Source: Actinomycetes bacterium (lineage in GTDB: Bacteria > Actinomycetota > Thermoleophilia > RBG-16-64-13). Taken from it: 8,375 nucleotides of DNA. This document shows, one piece after another, positions 4,973 through 8,375 of this stretch. The translations under genes were made by a program, and so were the position numbers. The notes under the pieces were generated by a model that searched no databases, was not told the DNA's origin, and worked only from the letters and a program-made list of their open reading frames with translations. Within the stretch, counting starts at the first letter, position 1, and each line of letters starts with the position of its first letter. The stretch is taken from the NCBI GenBank assembly GCA_021815245.1, contig JAKAHF010000068.1, positions 1-8,375 on the forward strand, in the 5' to 3' direction.

Positions 4973-6010
4973 CTAGAGTGCGAGGGCGCCGTCGAACAGC
5001 ACTTCGCCGGAGCCCTCAGCGATCGTGCCCACCTGCCAGCAGTCGTGGCCGTGCGCACCGAAGTGGGCGACGGCGGTCGGCGCGGTGGCCTCGTCGCAGA
5101 TCGCGATCAACCCGCAGCCCAGATTGAAGGTGCGGAGCATGTCGGAAGTAGCTACGCGGCCCTCTTCGGCGATGACGCTGAAAACCGGGGGCACGCGCAG
5201 GGTCGAGAGGTCGAGGCGGGCATCGACGTAGGGCGGAAGCACTCTGATTACGTTGTCGCGCAGTCCGCCGCCGGTGATGTGGGCCAGGCCGTGCAACCCC
5301 GGGTTGCCGAAGAGCCCTCGCACGGCCTGGTAGTAGCAGGTGTGCGGGCGCATGATGACATCGATGAAGGCCTCACCCTCTACCGGCTCTCGCGCCAGCT
5401 CGGCGCGGCGCTCGAGCAGAGCCCGCACGAGGCTGTATCCGTTGGTGTGAAGCCCATTGGACGCGACCGCGAGCACCGCATCTCCCGGTCTTACGAGCGA
5501 GCCGTCGCAGACGGCGGTTCTGTCGGCCACCCCGACGGCTGTGGCCGAGAGCACATACAGTCCGTCGGGAACGACACCGGGTTGAACGGAGGTCTCGCCG
5601 CCGACGAGCACTGCGTCTTGGGCCCGGCAGGCCGCTGCCATGCCCGCGACGAGGCGTTCGACCACGCCGGCGTCGAGGCGCCCGCACACGATGCAGTCAA
5701 GCACGTAGAGAGGATGCGCCGCCATGACGGCGACGTCGTTGACCAGATGGTTGATGAGGTCCTCACAGAGGCTCTCCACCCGGTCGAGCTCGAACGCGAG
5801 CTTCTGCTTCGAGCCGGGTTCCTCGACCTTGAGCACGAGAACGGGGTCGCTCAGACCCGCGAAACGCCCTTCGACGAGCGAGGCGAAGGCGCCTACCTTG
5901 TTGAAGACCCGAGGGTCGCCACGGTCGATGGCCGAAGCCATGCGCCGTTTCGCGGCGTCGGCGGAGTCGATGTCGACACCCGCGGCCGAGTAGCTCAGGG
6001 AGTCGCTCAC
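4973..6010 (-). CDS. purM: Phosphoribosylformylglycinamidine cyclo-ligase (AIR synthetase), divergent type
   Basis: PurM closes the imidazole ring in de novo purine synthesis: FGAM + ATP gives AIR + ADP + phosphate, in the cytoplasm as a dimer. The 345 residues match the family's usual length. Recognisable motifs are YSAAGVDID (7-15), VNDVAVM (90-96), LVGGET (135-140), GLHTNGYSLVR (186-196), HITGGGLRDNV (244-254) and TFNLGCG (294-300). The nucleotide loop normally written TDGVGTK is VEEPGSK (62-68): Asp-Gly-Val is replaced by Glu-Glu-Pro while G66 and K68 are kept. This suggests a separate PurM clade and not a decayed gene, since everything else is intact. Translation starts at GTG with a strong AGGAGGAG Shine-Dalgarno inside the end of the FosX-like gene, 1 nt after its stop. 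GNAT follows 4 nt downstream. No other purine gene is in the window. Confidence 0.92.
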   Translation of the reverse strand: MSDSLSYSAAGVDIDSADAAKRRMASAIDRGDPRVFNKVGAFASLVEGRFAGLSDPVLVLKVEEPGSKQKLAFELDRVESLCEDLINHLVNDVAVMAAHPLYVLDCIVCGRLDAGVVERLVAGMAAACRAQDAVLVGGETSVQPGVVPDGLYVLSATAVGVADRTAVCDGSLVRPGDAVLAVASNGLHTNGYSLVRALLERRAELAREPVEGEAFIDVIMRPHTCYYQAVRGLFGNPGLHGLAHITGGGLRDNVIRVLPPYVDARLDLSTLRVPPVFSVIAEEGRVATSDMLRTFNLGCGLIAICDEATAPTAVAHFGAHGHDCWQVGTIAEGSGEVLFDGALAL

Positions 6011-6011
6011 G

Positions 6012-6437
6012 TCACTCCTCCTGTTGGTTGCGGCCTACGCCGTAGGCTTCGAGTCGCTGCTCGAGCGTGCCCGCGTGCAGTTCGAAGAGATGGTTGTCGA
6101 AGTCGTAGAAGTAGAGCGACCGTCCTTCGCCTTCGACGCGCGGTCTGCCGCTCAGCAATTCCACGCCGAGCGCGGTCAGGCGCGCCTCGATGCCGGGCAA
6201 CTCGGTCTCATCCACTCTGAACGCCGTATGGCGGTAGGAGCGGTGGCGCGGTGTCTCGCCCTCCATCGCCACCATCCAAACGCCGCCGAGCAGGAAGAAC
6301 TTCTCTCGTGAGAGGGAGTGGTCTTCTCCGCGACTGTCGTAGATCTCCTCGGCTCCGAGCCCTTCGCGAAACAGTCTGGCGGGGCGTTCCAGATCGCCGA
6401 CTATGAACGTCAGATGGCTGAGGCCTTCAACCGGCAT
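6012..6437 (-). CDS. fosX: FosX-like fosfomycin hydrolase (VOC/glyoxalase superfamily)
   Basis: This 141-residue protein aligns over its length with FosX, the Mn(II)-dependent enzyme that inactivates fosfomycin by adding water to the epoxide. The metal ligands are in place: H8 (LSHLTFIV), H70 (RHTAFRV) and E119 (HLFELHAG). E45 in SLSREKFF occupies the position of the FosX general base that activates water. FosA and FosB, which use glutathione or bacillithiol, lack this feature. The C-terminal block RPRVEGEGRS, YFYDFDNHLFELHAG and TLEQRLEAY is nearly the FosX signature. Its start overlaps the end of the HAD gene by 11 nt and purM begins 1 nt after its stop, so it is translated as part of a housekeeping-like operon. 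No Shine-Dalgarno sits at standard distance, which implies coupling. A related hydrolase acting on another epoxide is possible. Confidence 0.88.
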   Translation of the reverse strand: MPVEGLSHLTFIVGDLERPARLFREGLGAEEIYDSRGEDHSLSREKFFLLGGVWMVAMEGETPRHRSYRHTAFRVDETELPGIEARLTALGVELLSGRPRVEGEGRSLYFYDFDNHLFELHAGTLEQRLEAYGVGRNQQEE

Positions 6438-7197
6438 GGCGAGCGCGGCCCTCTTCGATGCGGAGTATGTCTTCGACGATGCCTCGCACTTCTGCCAAGC
6501 CGCTCACGACGAAATCGGGAGGCAGCTCGACCCCGTCTGGCACACCAGAGTTCTCGAGATCGATCCAGACTCCCGTCATGCCCAGCCTCTGCGCGGGCGT
6601 CACGTCCCATTCGAGGATGTCGCCCACCATCCACGCCTCGGCTGCCTTGACGTCGAGTCGGCGCAACGCGAGCTCGTAGACGCGGTTGTCCGGCTTGCCG
6701 AATCCGAGCTCACCCTCGATGAGAACGGCGTCGAAGTGCTGCTCTAGCGCGAATCGTGTGACTTTGCCGCGCTGCACGGCGGCGCTGCCGTTGGTCAAGA
6801 GCGCGAGCCTGCAGCCGATGCCGCGCAGCCAACGCACGGTGTCGAGGGCACCGGGCAGAAGCCGCATGCGCGCGTCGCGCGACCGGGTGTACGCATCGGC
6901 GATGTGCGCGGCCGCGATCTGGTCGCTCGAGCCAAGAGCGGCCAGCGCCAGCCCCACGATCTCTCGCCGGGCCGCGGCCAGGTCGAGGCGGCCCACGCGG
7001 TGACGTTCGACATCAGACCAGAACCAACTCCGCGCCCGCTTGATCGCGGCGTACACCTCGCCCGGCTCTGTGGTCTCGAGCAAGGGGGCGTATGAGACCG
7101 TCGCCCGCTGCCAGCAGTCCTCGACGTCTCCACTGTCGTCGAGGATGGTGTCATCGAGATCGAGCAGCAGAGCCTTCGGTGGTTGCGGGATCACCAT
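6427..7197 (-). CDS. HAD-superfamily hydrolase, subfamily IA phosphatase
   Basis: This 256-residue cytoplasmic phosphatase has all four HAD motifs. Motif I is DLDDT (13-17), with nucleophile D13 and acid/base D15; motif II is LLTNGS (133-138) with T135; motif III is K168 in GFGKPD; motif IV is GDILEWD (192-198). A helical cap of roughly 95 residues lies between motifs I and II, as in subfamily I, and the nearest general type is YjjG/PynA-like nucleotidases or phosphoglycolate phosphatase-like enzymes. The substrate is unknown, and a nucleotide is plausible next to purM but not shown. It is the first gene of the HAD, fosX, purM, GNAT operon and overlaps fosX by 11 nt. The ATG at 7197 lies only one base after AAGGAG (7204-7199); the next codon, GTG at 7194, has more normal spacing and may be the true start. 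Confidence 0.9.
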   Translation of the reverse strand: MVIPQPPKALLLDLDDTILDDSGDVEDCWQRATVSYAPLLETTEPGEVYAAIKRARSWFWSDVERHRVGRLDLAAARREIVGLALAALGSSDQIAAAHIADAYTRSRDARMRLLPGALDTVRWLRGIGCRLALLTNGSAAVQRGKVTRFALEQHFDAVLIEGELGFGKPDNRVYELALRRLDVKAAEAWMVGDILEWDVTPAQRLGMTGVWIDLENSGVPDGVELPPDFVVSGLAEVRGIVEDILRIEEGRARHAG

Positions 7198-7212
7198 GCT
7201 CCTTCGGGTTCG

Positions 7213-7240
7213 ATTCGACAGCGTGGCATTGCCGTGTCAA
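7213..7240 (-). promoter_or_regulatory. Sigma70-type promoter for the HAD/fosX/purM/GNAT operon
   Basis: On the - strand, TTGACA (7240-7235, perfect consensus) is followed by a 16-bp spacer and TCGAAT (7218-7213, 4 of 6). It lies between the hairpin at 7247-7289 and the HAD start. Predicted initiation near 7206 leaves a leader of only about 8-12 nt, just enough to hold AAGGAG (7204-7199). Confidence 0.55.
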
Positions 7241-7246
7241 GCATAC

Positions 7247-7289
7247 CGCGACCGGGATGGCCGCTACATCTTCGGCCATCCCGGTCGCG
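7247..7289 (-). terminator. 17-bp perfect hairpin, probable terminator of the PorA-like gene
   Basis: The arms at 7247-7263 (CGCGACCGGGATGGCCG) and 7273-7289 are perfect reverse complements, separated by the 9-nt loop CTACATCTT. The structure lies about 70 nt beyond the PorA-like stop codon and just upstream of the next operon's promoter, as a terminator should. There is no uninterrupted T tract after either arm (the - strand continues GTATGCTTGAC), so it may be a U-poor intrinsic terminator or an mRNA 3'-end stabiliser. Confidence 0.65.
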
Positions 7290-7297
7290 TCATCAGG

Positions 7298-7324
7298 TCG
7301 CCGGCCGGCGAGACTCGCGTCTCG
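7298..7324. repeat. Palindrome and adjoining small hairpin downstream of the PorA-like gene
   Basis: TCGCCGGCCGGCGA (7298-7311) is a 14-bp perfect palindrome. Overlapping it, CGAGAC (7309-7314) pairs with GTCTCG (7319-7324) around a 4-nt TCGC loop. Both lie between the PorA-like stop and the 17-bp hairpin, so this 70-nt stretch is unusually rich in dyad symmetry. They could assist termination or bind a protein; GC-rich sequence also raises the chance of such matches. Confidence 0.35.
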
Positions 7325-7359
7325 ACGTCATGCGATCGCGGACGATCCAGATGCGGCGC

Positions 7360-8375
7360 TTATGCCGACTTGCGCCCGCGCACGAGAGCGAAGCCCGCGA
7401 ACAGAACCAGAAGCGCTCCGACGATCACGATGATGAGCGGGATGTAGAGCTTGGCCCAGCCCATGAGGCCCGACTTGCTCTTTGCGTCGGCCGCGAGGCT
7501 CGCTTCACTCGACTTGATGATGCTCATCTTCTGATTGAAGACCTTGCTCGTTGTGGCACCGGCCAGAGAGCCGGCCGCCGCCATCACCTTCTGGATCGCC
7601 GGTCCGACGTTGGGATCCTGCACGTACTTGCTGATGATTCCGAAGGCCTGTACCAGGCCGGAGGTATCTATCTGCATGCTGGTGGTCCGGTCGAAGGTCG
7701 CTCCGACTGTGGCACCCGTCTTCTGCTCGATGTAGATGATGTCGGCGCCCTCTTGCTGGTAGATGAGCTTCACCGGCTGCTGCGTCATCGCCTGCAGGGC
7801 CTGTAGATCCTCAGGGGCGGCGACCTGAGCCAACGCCCCCAGCAGGGCCTCGAGATCGAGTCCCTTGGCCTTGAGTTGTGCGCTCAGCTGGGTGAAGCTG
7901 ATCTCCATGGGAAGGCCCTGGCTGCCGAGGAAGGCCTGGGCGATGGGCGTGTAGTAGTCGGCCGCCGGACGGGTGGCGTCGATCTTCATCGCGGTGATGC
8001 CCAGTCCGTCGAAGTCGGCGATCTTCTCGGCTACCTTCACGTCGAACGCCTTGTTGACGTCGTTGAAGAAGGCCGACAGAGTCTCGCCGACGGCAAGCCC
8101 GCCGGGGAAGAGCGGACCATAGTTGCCGACCCGGTCGTTCAGGACGATCTTGGGATCGTAGGCCCAATTCTGATCACTCTGCACGCACTTGCGCGAGCCA
8201 CGATCGAGCGCGTACTGCGTGATCTGGGCCGGCCGCTCCTGGCCGCCGACGGTCATGACGAGCTTGTCTTCGCAGACCGCCATGCTCGATGTGTAGAGGT
8301 CGGTGACCGACGAGAAGGTGCGAAGCACCGTGAACGGCACGACCTGCTCCTGGCCCTCGGGGAGCGGCGATCCGC
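7360..8375 (-). CDS. PorA/DUF3068-like single-pass membrane protein, C-terminal part (5' end outside window)
   Basis: The frame stays open to the window edge, so a GTG at 8340 is probably internal and 338 complete codons, including the stop, are visible. The large middle part is predicted extracytoplasmic. It carries two cysteines (positions 23 and 52 counted from that GTG) that could form a disulfide, then ADFDGLGITAMKID (108-121) and YIEQKTGATV (203-212), which resemble the repeated beta elements and the 'TG' turn of DUF3068/PorA-like actinobacterial proteins. Near the C-terminus a single helix (about 298-320, LYIPLIIVIVGALLVLF onward) is followed by the positive tail RGRKSA, placing the C-terminus in the cytoplasm. 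Family members typically also have an N-terminal helix, which would lie outside the window. The function is unknown; the porin label comes from family naming. A strong hairpin lies downstream. Confidence 0.6.
   Translation of the reverse strand, partial: GSPLPEGQEQVVPFTVLRTFSSVTDLYTSSMAVCEDKLVMTVGGQERPAQITQYALDRGSRKCVQSDQNWAYDPKIVLNDRVGNYGPLFPGGLAVGETLSAFFNDVNKAFDVKVAEKIADFDGLGITAMKIDATRPAADYYTPIAQAFLGSQGLPMEISFTQLSAQLKAKGLDLEALLGALAQVAAPEDLQALQAMTQQPVKLIYQQEGADIIYIEQKTGATVGATFDRTTSMQIDTSGLVQAFGIISKYVQDPNVGPAIQKVMAAAGSLAGATTSKVFNQKMSIIKSSEASLAADAKSKSGLMGWAKLYIPLIIVIVGALLVLFAGFALVRGRKSA

Noticed and set aside
4971..5058. Upstream extension of the GNAT frame to 5058
   Set aside because: It would overlap the purM coding region by 86 nt; the GNAT domain begins exactly at the ATG at 4968, 4 nt after the purM stop.
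4832..6220. A 462-residue + strand open frame across GNAT, purM and fosX
   Set aside because: It is antisense to three genes with complete catalytic motifs and its translation has no recognisable fold; a GC-driven shadow.
6012..6437. FosX-like gene as part of a mobile resistance cassette
   Set aside because: No transposase, integrase, terminal repeats or attC-like site is present, and its neighbours overlap it in a translationally coupled operon.
2237..7197. A defence island built from GIY-YIG, MBL, HAD and GNAT genes
   Set aside because: Although such folds occur in defence and toxin-antitoxin systems, none here has defence-specific partners, the genes fall into separate operons, and purM marks a housekeeping context.

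Overview
The window is high-GC chromosomal DNA with short intergenic gaps and frequent 1-11 nt junctions between genes. It probably comes from an actinobacterium or a related high-GC Gram-positive lineage. The grounds are a PorA/DUF3068-like membrane protein, GTG starts, a probably leaderless gene and plain sigma70-type promoters. The stand-alone molbindin and the CMD-family protein would fit an anaerobic or facultative lifestyle. The lineage is an inference and no gene here proves it. I see no tRNA, rRNA, CRISPR array, insertion sequence or phage gene.

Layout: (1) At 1-220 (-) lies the N-terminal part of a lipoprotein gene cut by the window edge. It faces away from a small + strand operon at 372-895, made of a cysteine-less carboxymuconolactone decarboxylase (CMD)-family protein and a Mop-type molybdate-binding protein. 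Their shared 151-nt upstream region holds an operator-like inverted repeat. (2) At 958-2896 (-) lies a likely operon read in the order metallo-beta-lactamase-fold hydrolase, GIY-YIG-like protein, SDR-family protein. A good promoter (TTGACT-17-TAGAGT) precedes it. (3) At 2996-4444 (+) lies a 14-helix MFS exporter of DHA2 type, divergent from (2). It probably has a leaderless transcript from an extended -10 promoter. (4) At 4462-7197 (-) lies a tightly packed operon read in the order HAD phosphatase, FosX-like fosfomycin hydrolase, PurM (AIR synthetase), GNAT acetyltransferase. A TTGACA promoter immediately upstream drives it. (5) At 7360-8375 (-) lies the C-terminal part of a PorA/DUF3068-like single-pass membrane protein. 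A 17-bp perfect hairpin follows it and insulates it from operon (4).

Functional reading: purM supplies a de novo purine step, and the HAD phosphatase could act on a nucleotide or another small phosphate ester. The FosX-like gene has every catalytic residue expected of the family and is translationally coupled inside this operon, so it looks like an intrinsic chromosomal gene and not a mobile resistance cassette. The MFS, MBL, GIY-YIG and SDR genes make no recognisable single pathway.

I found no convincing new multi-gene system. The points most worth a second look are variant catalytic or ligand motifs in four enzymes (SDR, PurM, CMD, MBL), the FosX context, and several well-formed inverted repeats and promoters.
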